In this document: positions 1 to 8,205 of the stretch, in pieces
Layout: every line of letters starts with the position of its first letter
Position numbering within the stretch: position 1 is the first letter of the stretch
Assembly: GCF_000473065.1 (NCBI RefSeq)
Contig: NZ_AXAZ01000062.1
Location: 203-51,465, forward strand
Length of the DNA: 51,263 nt
Reading direction: 5' to 3'
Origin: Bradyrhizobium sp. WSM1743
GTDB taxonomy: Bacteria > Pseudomonadota > Alphaproteobacteria > Rhizobiales > Xanthobacteraceae
Notes under the pieces: model-generated
Databases searched by the model: none
What the model was told of the DNA's origin: nothing
The model's input: the letters and a program-made list of their open reading frames with translations, nothing else
Translations under genes and position numbers: made by a program

Positions 1-120
1 CTCGTCGCGAGCCTGCCTGGCCATGTTGGCCAGTTGGTGGCGATCGGTCCCCACGTTGGTCACCTCGTGAGCCACGATGAGATGATGCCGCGTATCAACT
101 GCAATCTGCACGTTATAGCC
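1..120 (-). mobile_element. IS1182-like transposase fragment, cut by the window edge
   Basis: Read on the minus strand, the first 120 bases encode a piece of a DDE transposase containing GYNVQIAVD, HHLIVAHEVTN and DRHQL. This block is typical of IS1182-family (DDE_Tnp_1) transposases just after the first catalytic region. There is no start codon or upstream half here: the homology begins inside the protein at about position 120-132, where it abuts the broken cyclase gene. The rest of the element lies outside the window to the left, so completeness cannot be judged. Family placement is by motif recall, not a database search. Confidence 0.7.
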
Positions 121-125
121 AACGA

Positions 126-1132
126 GATGCCGTCACCCGTCGATTTGATTAGACTCCCTCGATGCTTTTCGACCAATTGAAATGCCAGTTGGTCATGAGT
201 ATCCAGCAATCTTCGCCACGCTTGGTCGCCTTTCTCAACGGCGCTTCGCGTTGAATCGACGATGTCAGTAAACAAGACAGTCGCAAGAACGCGTTCAGCG
301 TCATCGGATAGATGCTCGCGATGGCCTGCAATGAATTCTTCGATATCACCCAGCAGCGCATCGACGTTACCACGCACCATGGCATGATCATTCCCGGGAT
401 ACTCGATAAATTTGGCGCCTGGGATCAACGAGGCAATCTCACGACCAAGTTGAATGGGGACCTGAGCATCGTCTCTCCGATGGAGTACAAGCGTCGGCAC
501 TCGAACTGTGGGAAGAATTGAACTCACATCGATTTGCGCATTCAAGAGTGCAAAAGCCCTGGCAGCGCCAGGACTAGCCGAAAGGCGCTCATATTTGGCG
601 AACTGAAGGATGGCGTCAGGATTGTCGGCTAGACTTGGAGCAAGGTTTTGATCATTGCTCCCCTGCCCCAAAGCTTCGCACGCTGTAGCGCCCTCTCCTC
701 CTGCTTTCCGGACATGTCGCGTCGATTCACGTAGCCGCCAAAGAGAACAAGTTTGGTCACACGCTCAGGGTAAGTGGCAGCAAATAGCGCGCTCATTGCA
801 CATCCCTCGGAACTTCCGAGAAGCGCCGCTGACTCGGAGCCAACCGCATCCATTACGGCACGGACGTCGTCCATTCTTTGTTCGAGCGAGGGTGCATCTG
901 ACACTCTGTCGGATAAACCCTGACCTCGTTTGTCAAAAGTTACGACACGAGCGAAGGTTGATAGGCGGCGCAAGAACGCGGTGTATCCCGGCAGCTCATG
1001 CATGAATTCGATGTGGGACATGAATCCAGGAACCAAGACAATATCGTTGGGGCAGTCTCCCATCGTTTGATACGCAATGTTGATGTCACCACTCAGCGCG
1101 TAATGCGTAACAGGTAAGTCAAAATCGCTCAT
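126..1132 (-). pseudogene. Alpha/beta-hydrolase/adenylate cyclase gene, frameshifted and truncated
   Basis: The protein starts at 1132 with an alpha/beta-hydrolase fold: VLVPGF oxyanion region, FDKRGQGLSD and nucleophile elbow LLGSSEGC. It continues with the hydrolase C-terminal half (VRVPTLVLHRRDD and the GNDHAM histidine region). It then enters a class III nucleotidyl cyclase domain with the metal-binding motif LFTDIVDST and KSTGDG. Two defects are visible. First, the frame changes at about 655-675, where the reading needs one extra G in a four-G run to pass from AKLWG into QGSNDQN. Second, the cyclase domain stops after KSTGDGI at about 126 and is replaced by transposase sequence. The family normally continues about 100 residues further. 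The product is unlikely to make cAMP. Confidence 0.8.
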
Positions 1133-1578
1133 CGTGGCCTCTCAAAGGAACTGGCCAAACAGAGGTGCGTAGTCAGAATACCACACCAACACCGGTGGTG
1201 AAACGATATACGGGGACGCTCTTTCTTAAGAGCGATTGTTGGTGGAGAAAGGTCAATGCGGTCACCAGTCCCGTCTGGCGCCTCGCCTGTGCAGCAGTTC
1301 GCGTTGCTCAGGGTGAGATATGCGCCTCGACGTTGCTGGCTTCTGCCCAAAAGGCAGCCCGAAGAGCGTCCCTTTGCGGCGTACGAGTCCGGAATTGGCC
1401 CCTTTGCCGACGTTCCTACCCGCTTCGAGCCGATGTCTCACCAGTGCCCTTAGCGAACTCCAGATAGCTGTGCATGAAGGAGTTGACGGTCGCCCCGAAG
1501 GAAGTGGATGGCCCCCTTGTGATGAGACATTTTAGGATAATAGGGCAACACCCCCTCATCGCCTCAGACAACATTGCC
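1133..1578. other. Gene-poor stretch between broken cyclase and hydrolase
   Basis: No recognisable gene is seen in these 446 bases. Short open frames on both strands lack ribosome binding sites and family motifs. The stretch may hold the promoter of the disrupted cyclase gene near 1133-1200 and degraded coding remnants, but no remnant could be identified. Confidence 0.4.
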
Positions 1579-2337
1579 TCAGCCGCGGCGTGAGAGGAAA
1601 TCGAGCACGCCGTTCTTGTAGACTTTGTCGCCGACCGCGCGCATGTGGTCGCGGCTCGGAATGTCGAGCACTTCCGAGCCGGGAATGATGGCGCCGAGCG
1701 CGCTGGCGCTTCCTGCCACGTCATCGGCGCTGCCGACCGCGATCAGCACCGGCACGTCGATCCGCGCAGCTTCGTCCCTGGTCATGAGATCGCGCGTGCC
1801 GCGGAGGCACGCGGCGAGCGCACGGCGGTCGGAGCGCGTCTGATCGGCAAAAGCGCGAAAGGTGCGGCCGACGGGATCGGTGACGTCATCCAGCGACGGC
1901 GCCTCAAGCGCTTTGGCGACGTTCTCGCCGGGTCCGGTGCCCTCGATCAGGCCGCCGATGCCGATGCCGCCGAGGATCGCCGAGCGCAAGCGCTGCGGCT
2001 CGTTGAGGGAAAGCCACGCCGCCATCCGTCCACCCATCGAATAGCCCATGATGTCGGCCTGCGGGATGGCGAGGTGATCCATCAGCGCGAGCACGTCACC
2101 GGCCATGGTCGGGATCGAGTACTGCGCGGGCTCGTAGAGCTTTGCGCTTTCGCCGTGGCCGCGATTGTCGAGCGCAATCACGCGGCGGCCGTTCTTGCGC
2201 AGCTCCGAAACCCAGGTCGGATAGACCCAGTTCACGTTCTTGCTGGAGGCAAAGCCGTGCACCAGGACGATCGGATCGCCCTCGCCTTCGTCGAGATAGG
2301 CAATTTCAACAGCGCCGTTATGAAAGCTCGGCATCAT
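1579..2337 (-). CDS. Alpha/beta-fold hydrolase
   Basis: This 252-residue protein has a complete alpha/beta-hydrolase layout. The oxyanion-hole motif VHGFA is near residues 26-30 and the strand-turn LDNRGHGES is at about 56-64. The nucleophile elbow GYSMGG places Ser100 as nucleophile, with likely acid Asp205 (GSADD) and His231 (SRDHM). The length is normal for a single-domain esterase, lactonase or C-C hydrolase, and no signal peptide is visible, so it is probably cytoplasmic. The substrate cannot be told from sequence. It stands alone, with the broken cyclase downstream on the same strand and a membrane protein gene upstream. The ATG at 2337 is followed by a second Met, so the start is uncertain by one codon. 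Confidence 0.85.
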   Translation of the reverse strand: MMPSFHNGAVEIAYLDEGEGDPIVLVHGFASSKNVNWVYPTWVSELRKNGRRVIALDNRGHGESAKLYEPAQYSIPTMAGDVLALMDHLAIPQADIMGYSMGGRMAAWLSLNEPQRLRSAILGGIGIGGLIEGTGPGENVAKALEAPSLDDVTDPVGRTFRAFADQTRSDRRALAACLRGTRDLMTRDEAARIDVPVLIAVGSADDVAGSASALGAIIPGSEVLDIPSRDHMRAVGDKVYKNGVLDFLSRRG

Positions 2338-2497
2338 CAGTTCCAGAGGTCTCGAGGGGAGATGTTGAACTTAGAGCACGATCCGGGAAAGTGTGCAGCG
2401 ATTTTTCCTCGCGCAAAACGCGGAACGCGCTTGCGCGGAGATCATGCTCAAAAACGGCCCAGAGTGCGCCGGCGATTTACCCCAATTTCGTCGCGCT

Positions 2498-3634
2498 TTA
2501 GGCCTTGAGAGCCGCACTTTCCAGAGCGGCTTCGGCTGCGATCTGCGCGCGGCGGAGCCGCCGCGCGCGCCTGCGATCGCACCAGGCCTGGGTCAGGCGC
2601 TCGGTCGTCGCCTTGATGGAGGAGAGAAGGCCGAACAGCGTCAGTGCTGCGCCGAACAGCCAGAGCGTCAGATTGAATGCGCCGGTCGCAAGCAGCAGCG
2701 CGCCGCGGCCAAGCAGTTTCATGATGGCGCGGGTCTTGCCGCCCTGCGCTTCCGCGAGCCGCGCCGCGCGCGCGACATCTTTCGGGCCTTCGGCGATGCG
2801 CAACGTGTCCATCGCCCCGCGTGTGCCGGTCTTTCCAGCAACGCGCGTCACGTCCTTGCCGAGCCGGACGAGCGCGCCGGCCTTCTCGGCGCGGAAGGCA
2901 GCCTTGATCGCACTCATCGTCTCGCCCGGGCGGAACACCGACCCCTTGGCGACCGCGTTCTGGAGCATCGGCGTGTCGACGACCTCGCGCGCGGAGCGGC
3001 CCGCCCATGCGGCAAGGCCCTCACCGAGCCGCCCTACCTTGCGCGCGTCCTTCACCAGCGACAGCCCGGCGCGCACCGGCGCGGCGCCACCGACGGAGAC
3101 ATAGGTCGCCGCGGTCACCGCGAGACCCGCTGCCGCAAGCCCGAGCACGAGGCGGTCGGTGTCCTCGCCCATGGCAAGATGCTTGCCCTCGCGCACCACG
3201 TCCCTGATGTCGCCAAACACGAACAGATCGCCGGCAACCGTTCCCGACAGGCTCGCGACGTCGTCGGCATTGCCGGTGACGAGACCGGTGGCGAACCGTT
3301 TGGCGAAATGCGAGGTGGAATTCTCGGCCTTGACCGCATCGCTGACGCGGCTGAGGAGGTCGTCAGGGAGCGCGATGTTGCGGTCACGCGCCAGCGCGAC
3401 GAAACTATCGGCGAGATCGGCGTCGCCTGATGCGAGCGCGGCCTCGATGTTGTCCTGAACCAGACGCTCGTTCTGCCGCAGCAGCGCATCGAGCTTCAGC
3501 TCGGAGAGCGCCGCCAGATCGTCCTGGGCGGCAAGGATCGCGCCGGCCTCACGGGCATGCGGTGCTACCTGCGCGAGCATGAAGCTGCACACCGCAATTC
3601 CCGTCAACGCCGTACTGATTCGCAGCCACTTCAT
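2498..3634 (-). CDS. Conserved membrane protein of unknown function
   Basis: I do not recognise a family. Starting at the ATG at 3634 (MKWLRISTALTGIAV) gives 378 residues with an N-terminal hydrophobic segment that could be a signal anchor. A second hydrophobic patch lies in the middle (LVLGLAAAGLAVTAATYV) and a strong C-terminal pair follows (LLLATGAFNLTLWLFGAAL). The last 40 residues are a basic, Arg-rich tail that is probably cytoplasmic. The middle region is rich in Ala, Asp and Arg with helical character. An upstream in-frame start would add 34 residues without membrane or family character, so it is less likely. Base composition matches the neighbours. Confidence 0.7.
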   Translation of the reverse strand: MKWLRISTALTGIAVCSFMLAQVAPHAREAGAILAAQDDLAALSELKLDALLRQNERLVQDNIEAALASGDADLADSFVALARDRNIALPDDLLSRVSDAVKAENSTSHFAKRFATGLVTGNADDVASLSGTVAGDLFVFGDIRDVVREGKHLAMGEDTDRLVLGLAAAGLAVTAATYVSVGGAAPVRAGLSLVKDARKVGRLGEGLAAWAGRSAREVVDTPMLQNAVAKGSVFRPGETMSAIKAAFRAEKAGALVRLGKDVTRVAGKTGTRGAMDTLRIAEGPKDVARAARLAEAQGGKTRAIMKLLGRGALLLATGAFNLTLWLFGAALTLFGLLSSIKATTERLTQAWCDRRRARRLRRAQIAAEAALESAALKA

Positions 3635-3941
3635 GTGGAAAAGCCCGGATGCCCCTGGGATCGCTCGCGCTGACAATTCGCCTTTCGTCCCAAATGCGCT
3701 CGTCCACAGACATAGTATGCCAAAATTGCGACACAACGTCCCCGACGAAAGAAGGGCTTCTCTCAGGCCGCAAGATTGTGTCGAATTTGCATGAGCAAAT
3801 GAGCATGGGGCGATTGCGAACCTTTCGGTTCCGCTGGACTAGCAATCATCTGCACCCGCCAGTATGGTCCGCGGCGCCTTAAAGATGCCGCGTCAGTCGT
3901 TGATTGTGTCTGCCGCCATTGCCACTCCAGGATGAGTTACG
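3635..3941. other. Intergenic region between divergent genes
   Basis: These 307 bases separate the membrane protein gene (minus) from the zinc-finger gene (plus) and must carry promoters for both. They are more AT-rich than the flanking genes around 3715-3790, as expected for promoters, but no specific operator, terminator or RNA element could be identified. Confidence 0.4.
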
Positions 3942-4187
3942 ATGTCCGACCATGTCGTCCCGCACTTCCATAACGATGCCGGTGTTCCCGTCATCGAGAT
4001 CGGCTCGCAAGAGTTCATGTGCGTGGGCGCCAATCCTCCGTTTGACCATCCGCACGTCTTCCTCGACCTCGGCAACGACAACGAGATCATCTGCCCCTAC
4101 TGCTCGACGCTGTACCGTTTCGCGGCCGACCTGAAGCCGGGCGAAGCCCGCCCGCCGGAATGCGTCCTGAAGGACAAGGTGGCCTGA
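3942..4187 (+). CDS. CHCC-type zinc-finger protein (NDUFS6-like)
   Basis: This is an 81-residue protein. Cys27, a histidine in FDHPHVF (His36 or His38), Cys51 and Cys54 (ICPYCST) match the zf-CHCC pattern. That domain occurs in the mitochondrial complex I subunit NDUFS6 and in small alphaproteobacterial proteins. The rest is acidic (LGNDNEI) with a short C-terminal tail. In this lineage the family is thought to bind zinc and may assist respiratory complex assembly, but no nuo gene is nearby. It lies 19 bases before the FAD monooxygenase gene on the same strand, so the two are probably co-transcribed. Confidence 0.85.
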   Translation: MSDHVVPHFHNDAGVPVIEIGSQEFMCVGANPPFDHPHVFLDLGNDNEIICPYCSTLYRFAADLKPGEARPPECVLKDKVA

Positions 4188-4206
4188 CCGCGTCCTTCGG
4201 TCAGGG

Positions 4207-5409
4207 GTGGCGCTCTCCCGAACGATTGTCATCGCCGGTGCCGGCATAGGTGGCCTGACGGCCGCGCTTGCGCTCGCGGCCCGCGGCTTCCGCATCGTCG
4301 TGCTGGAAAAGGCCGAACGCCTCGAGGAAGTCGGCGCCGGCCTGCAGCTCTCCCCCAATGCCAGCCGCGTGCTGGTCGAGCTCGGCCTGACCGACCGCCT
4401 CAAGCTGCGTGCCGTCGTTCCTGAGGCGGTCTCGATCATGAGCGCGCGCGCCGGCGGCGAGCTGCTGCGCATGCCGCTCGGTGAAGCGGCTTCCGCACGC
4501 GCCGGCGCCCCCTATTGGGTGGTGCACCGTGCCGACCTGCAATCGGCACTCGCCGGCGCTGTTGCCGATCATCCCCATATCGACCTGAAGCTGGGTGCAA
4601 CCTTCGAGGACGTCGCGCCTCATGCCAAGGGACTGACGGTGGTCCATCGCAGCGGCACGATCCGCCGCAGCGATCTCGCCAGCGCCCTGATCGGCGCCGA
4701 CGGCATCTGGTCGACCGTACGCCAGCATCTGTTTCCCGAGGTGCAGCCGCGCTTCTCCGGGCTGATCGCCTGGCGCGGCACGCTCGATGCCACGCGACTG
4801 CCGAAGGACTATACCGCGCGCCGGGTGCAGCTCTGGATGGGGCCGAACGCCCATCTGGTCGCCTATCCGATCGCGGGCGGACGCCAGATCAACGTGGTCG
4901 CGGTGCTGCCCGGCACCTGGAACCGGCCGGGCTGGAGCACGCCCGGCGATCCGCGCGAGGTGATGGACGCCTTTGCCGCCCCGCGCTGGCCGCCGGCGGC
5001 GCGGATGATGCTTGCTACGGTCGACAGCTGGCGGAAATGGGCGCTGTTCGGCGTGCCCGACGGTTGCCCCTGGAGCAAAGGTCCGGTGGCGCTGCTCGGC
5101 GATGCCGTGCATGCGATGCTGCCGTTTGCAGCCCAGGGCGCCGGCATGGCGATCGAGGATGCCGCCGTGCTCGCCCGGCATTTGAGCCGCGAGACCGCCG
5201 ACAGCACCAAGGACATCGCCGCCGCGCTGGCGCAATACGGCCGCGCACGCCAGGCGCGGGTACGGCGGGTGCAGCGGACCGCGCGGCAGCAGGGCCGCAT
5301 CTATCATCTCGGCGGGCCGCTCGCATTCGCGCGCGATCTAGCGATCCGTGCGCTCGGCCCGGAGCGCATGTTGGCGCGGCAGGACTGGATCTACGACTGG
5401 CGGCCGTGA
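4207..5409 (+). CDS. FAD-dependent monooxygenase, salicylate hydroxylase-like
   Basis: This 400-residue class A flavoprotein monooxygenase has three hallmark motifs. The Rossmann GAGIGG at residues 11-16 is followed by the acidic end of strand two (VVLEKAE). The DG motif GADGIWSTVR is at about 163-172, and the ribityl-binding GDA motif (LLGDAVHAM) is near 297-303, followed by GAGMAIEDA. The family hydroxylates aromatic rings, or oxidises related compounds, using NAD(P)H and oxygen. The true substrate is unknown, and salicylate is only the nearest named relative by motif. The chosen start is GTG at 4207, preceded by a purine-rich TCAGGG. The gene probably shares a transcript with the CHCC zinc-finger gene. 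Confidence 0.88.
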   Translation: MALSRTIVIAGAGIGGLTAALALAARGFRIVVLEKAERLEEVGAGLQLSPNASRVLVELGLTDRLKLRAVVPEAVSIMSARAGGELLRMPLGEAASARAGAPYWVVHRADLQSALAGAVADHPHIDLKLGATFEDVAPHAKGLTVVHRSGTIRRSDLASALIGADGIWSTVRQHLFPEVQPRFSGLIAWRGTLDATRLPKDYTARRVQLWMGPNAHLVAYPIAGGRQINVVAVLPGTWNRPGWSTPGDPREVMDAFAAPRWPPAARMMLATVDSWRKWALFGVPDGCPWSKGPVALLGDAVHAMLPFAAQGAGMAIEDAAVLARHLSRETADSTKDIAAALAQYGRARQARVRRVQRTARQQGRIYHLGGPLAFARDLAIRALGPERMLARQDWIYDWRP

Positions 5410-5434
5410 TGCGAAGCGCCGCCGGCGCGACGCC

Positions 5435-5857
5435 TCAGCGGGCTGCTTTCCCGGATTTCGATGCGGGTTTGGCGGCGGCCGCGGGCGATGTCGCAGGGGG
5501 TGTCGCCTCAGGCGGCGTTTCCAGGCACTTGTTGCGGCGCCAAGCGTCCTCGGCCAATTGGGCCTGCCCGCGCACCGCAATATAGTCGTTGCGATAAGCG
5601 AGCTCGGACACGACCGCGCCACCCGCCCCGGTCTCGGCCTTCTCCATCAGCATCCGCAAATCGTCGGTGCGCTTGGCGAGCGTCTTGCGCTCACCCTCCA
5701 GCTGCCTGCAGTCGTACAATTCGTATTTGGCGGGATCGGCAAAGGCCGGTGCGATCGTCTCGCTCATGCCGGCGCAGCCGGACAGCGCGACGCCAGCCGC
5801 AAGCAGCGCAAGGACCGCGCCAAAGCCGCGCAGCGGAGAGGAAGACGAAGCAGCCAT
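5435..5857 (-). CDS. Small hypothetical lipoprotein
   Basis: This 140-residue protein has a classical lipoprotein signal: a hydrophobic stretch ending in the lipobox LSGC, with Cys28 as the lipidated residue. The mature part is helical and charged (QLEGERKTLAKRTDDLRML looks like a short coiled coil) and contains two further cysteines (DCRQ and NKCLE). The C-terminal 30 residues are an Ala/Pro/Lys-rich low-complexity tail. It is probably anchored in the inner or outer membrane facing the periplasm. No family name is recognised. It is convergent with the monooxygenase gene, 25 bases away. Confidence 0.75.
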   Translation of the reverse strand: MAASSSSPLRGFGAVLALLAAGVALSGCAGMSETIAPAFADPAKYELYDCRQLEGERKTLAKRTDDLRMLMEKAETGAGGAVVSELAYRNDYIAVRGQAQLAEDAWRRNKCLETPPEATPPATSPAAAAKPASKSGKAAR

Positions 5858-6030
5858 GCCGGATGAATAGCCCCCGTGGATTGAGAATGCCTAAAGCAAC
5901 AACAGATGTCCGGATTGAGGCTTTGCCTTGTGCGCCCGGCTCGCTTAAGGAAGAACCGTCCCTCCGGGTACGCAACGCGCCAATTCCAGACGGCCGGGAT
6001 GGACTTAAGTATTTGATCTCGTTGGATCAA

Positions 6031-6119
6031 GCGGGCATGGCGGAATTGGTAGACGCAAGGGACTTAAAATCCCTCGGTGCGCAAGCGCTGTGCCGGTTCG
6101 ACCCCGGCTGCCCGCACCA
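6031..6119 (+). tRNA. tRNA-Leu (anticodon TAA)
   Basis: A full class II tRNA cloverleaf can be drawn. The acceptor GCGGGCA pairs with TGCCCGC, followed by discriminator A and an encoded CCA (117-119 of the 6001-6120 stretch). The anticodon arm AGGGA/TCCCT has loop CTTAAAA, giving anticodon TAA. A long variable arm (CGGTGCGCAAGCGCTGT) marks a leucine tRNA, and the T arm is GCCGG TTCGACC CCGGC. Confidence 0.95.
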
Positions 6120-6750
6120 CGAGATTTGACGCCCCGGCATTTGAAGATCGCTCTCTTCGAGTCCGAGCAGGCCGTTCAACACATCATCCGCTCAATGATG
6201 GAGGCGGATTTCAGCGCACCGTGCGCCGCCGTGTTCCTGCCAGACAGTCTCAACGTCCTGAATGGCACGACGCCGAGCCATGAAAGGAACCTGCGCCCGG
6301 ATCGACGTTGATGCAATCGAAGGCGAAAGCGAGAGGTTCGACGTCCGCCTCATCTGTAGCCTGCGCACGGCCTCGGGGCTCTTCGCCCATCAATCGAAAG
6401 AGCCGTCAACTTTAGGGCGATTGTGTCTCACATGTCCTTGAGAAATGCGGCGCTCGCTGGGGTTGCAGCTGCGGCTGAGCTACCTTCTGACGCTTGGCTA
6501 CCAGCCGCGACCGGATCTGGCCGACCTGTGCTCCGGCCTGACCATCTCGAGCGAGTATGACGACTCCCGGGCCGATCCGATGGGTATCCGCGGCAACTCT
6601 GATCCTCGCGGTCGTCCTGCAGCCCGTCCCGGGCGGCTCCCTCACCAATTTTTGTCCGCCCCTGCTCCGCCTGCCAGCCATCCCGAAACATAGGTTGTGC
6701 AACGCAGCATCGACGATGCATAAAGTCGCTCGATTTCAGGGGTAAGGTTC
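6120..6750. other. Gene-poor stretch downstream of tRNA-Leu
   Basis: In 631 bases I see no convincing gene. Short open frames exist, for example about 6144-6311 and 6557-6745; the latter starts with a hydrophobic signal-like stretch. None has a clear ribosome binding site or a known motif. No integrase, direct repeat of the tRNA 3' end or inverted repeat was found by eye. The position next to a tRNA gene fits a decayed integration site, but this is inference. Confidence 0.35.
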
Positions 6751-7998
6751 TTGTCTGACGTCAATGCCGACGATTGGGTGTCCTCGGGACACCGCCCGAT
6801 GGGTTTTCCAGAATTCGTCATCGTGATCGCGTCCATTATGGCGCTCAATCCGCTCGCGATGGACATGATGCTGCCGGCGCTGCCCAATATCGGGACCGCC
6901 TTCAAGATTCCCGTCGCGAACCATCTCCAGTTGGTGCTGTCGACCTTCTTGATCGGCTTCGGCGCCGGCCAGTTCGTCATGGGTCCCCTGTCGGACCGCT
7001 TCGGCCGCCGACCGGTGCTGCTCGGCGGCATGGCGGTCTACGCGGTGGCGAGCGTGCTGGCGGTCGCGGCGCCCTCGTTCGAGACGCTGCTGCTGGCGCG
7101 TGCGCTCCAGGGGCTCGGCACCTCGGCGACGCGCGTGATCGCGACCTCGATCGTGCGCGACTGCTATGTCGGCCGCCGCATGGCGAGCGTGATGTCGCTT
7201 GCCATGATGGTGTTCATCGCGGTGCCCGTGGTTGCCCCCTCGTTCGGACAGGCGGTGCTGCTGGTGACGGCGTGGCGCGGCATCTTCGTGGTGCTGATGC
7301 TCTACGGCCTGCTCGCGCTCGCATGGTGCGTGCTGCGGCTGCCTGAAACCCTCCCGGAGTCCGAGCGCCGGTCGCTGGCGCCTGCCGATGTGCTCGCGGC
7401 ATTCCGGCAGACCGTGACCCATCGCCAGACCATCGGCTATGCGACGGCTGCCGGCAGCGTCATCGGCGCGCTCTTCGCCTATGTGTTCTGCGCCCAGCAG
7501 GTCTTCACCGGCATCTATCATCTCGGCCATTATTTCCCGCTTGCTTTCGCCGCGATCGCCGCCGGCACCGCCATCGCCGGCTTCCTCAATGCGAGGCTGG
7601 TCGGCCGGCTCGGCATGCGCGTGATCTCGCATGGCGCGCTGACGCTCTACACCGTGGTGGCGGGCGTGATGCTGCTGACGGAGATTTTCGGCGTGCTGCC
7701 GCTCGCCTTGTTCATGGCGCTCTCGGCGCTGATGATGTTCTCATTCGGCATGATGGTTGCGAACTTCACCGCGCTCGCTATGGAGCCGCAGGGACACATC
7801 GCCGGCACCGCCTCTTCGCTTTACGGCTCGATTACGACGCTGATCGGAATCGTGGTCGGCATGGCGATCGGGCAGAGCTTCGACGGCACGCTGCTGCCGT
7901 TCGCGATCGGCTTCTTCCTGTCGACCCTCGCCGCGCTCGCGATCGTGCTGGTGGTTGAGAAGGGCCGACTGTTCAGGCCGCATCATCGTCCCATCTGA
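6751..7998 (+). CDS. MFS drug exporter, Bcr/CflA-type
   Basis: This 415-residue protein has about twelve hydrophobic segments. It carries the MFS signatures PLSDRFGRRPVLL between segments 2 and 3 and ARALQGLGTSATRVIA in segment 4, the antiporter-type region of drug/H+ exporters. The start region with MDMMLPALP is characteristic of the Bcr/CflA branch, which exports bicyclomycin, chloramphenicol or sulfonamides. The actual substrate is unknown. The TTG at 6751 is preceded by AGGGGTAAGG, a good ribosome binding site. An ATG 16 codons later (MGFPEF) is an alternative start. It stands alone and is convergent with the glycosyltransferase gene. Confidence 0.88.
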   Translation: MSDVNADDWVSSGHRPMGFPEFVIVIASIMALNPLAMDMMLPALPNIGTAFKIPVANHLQLVLSTFLIGFGAGQFVMGPLSDRFGRRPVLLGGMAVYAVASVLAVAAPSFETLLLARALQGLGTSATRVIATSIVRDCYVGRRMASVMSLAMMVFIAVPVVAPSFGQAVLLVTAWRGIFVVLMLYGLLALAWCVLRLPETLPESERRSLAPADVLAAFRQTVTHRQTIGYATAAGSVIGALFAYVFCAQQVFTGIYHLGHYFPLAFAAIAAGTAIAGFLNARLVGRLGMRVISHGALTLYTVVAGVMLLTEIFGVLPLALFMALSALMMFSFGMMVANFTALAMEPQGHIAGTASSLYGSITTLIGIVVGMAIGQSFDGTLLPFAIGFFLSTLAALAIVLVVEKGRLFRPHHRPI

Positions 7999-8205
7999 GG
8001 AACCACCCGGCGGCCTCGATGTTGTCCTGCAGCAATTCTAGAAGGTGCTGCAAGTGGAACTGGAACATCGCGAAGACAACGCCGAGGTCGAACGGCAGAA
8101 GACCGAACACGTCCCGAACCGCGCGCTGAGCAGGTCGCGTTCACCACGCCTCTTGCGAGCGAGGGGCTCGAGCAGGTGCGCGACAGCCATTGCTGAACAC
8201 GACGC

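Noticed and set aside
1133..1578. Possible remnant transposase in the left gap
   Set aside because: Translations in all frames showed no DDE or other transposase motif.
8040..8205. Possible small gene between the MFS and glycosyltransferase genes
   Set aside because: No ribosome binding site, no motif, and the frame runs into the antisense of the glycosyltransferase gene.
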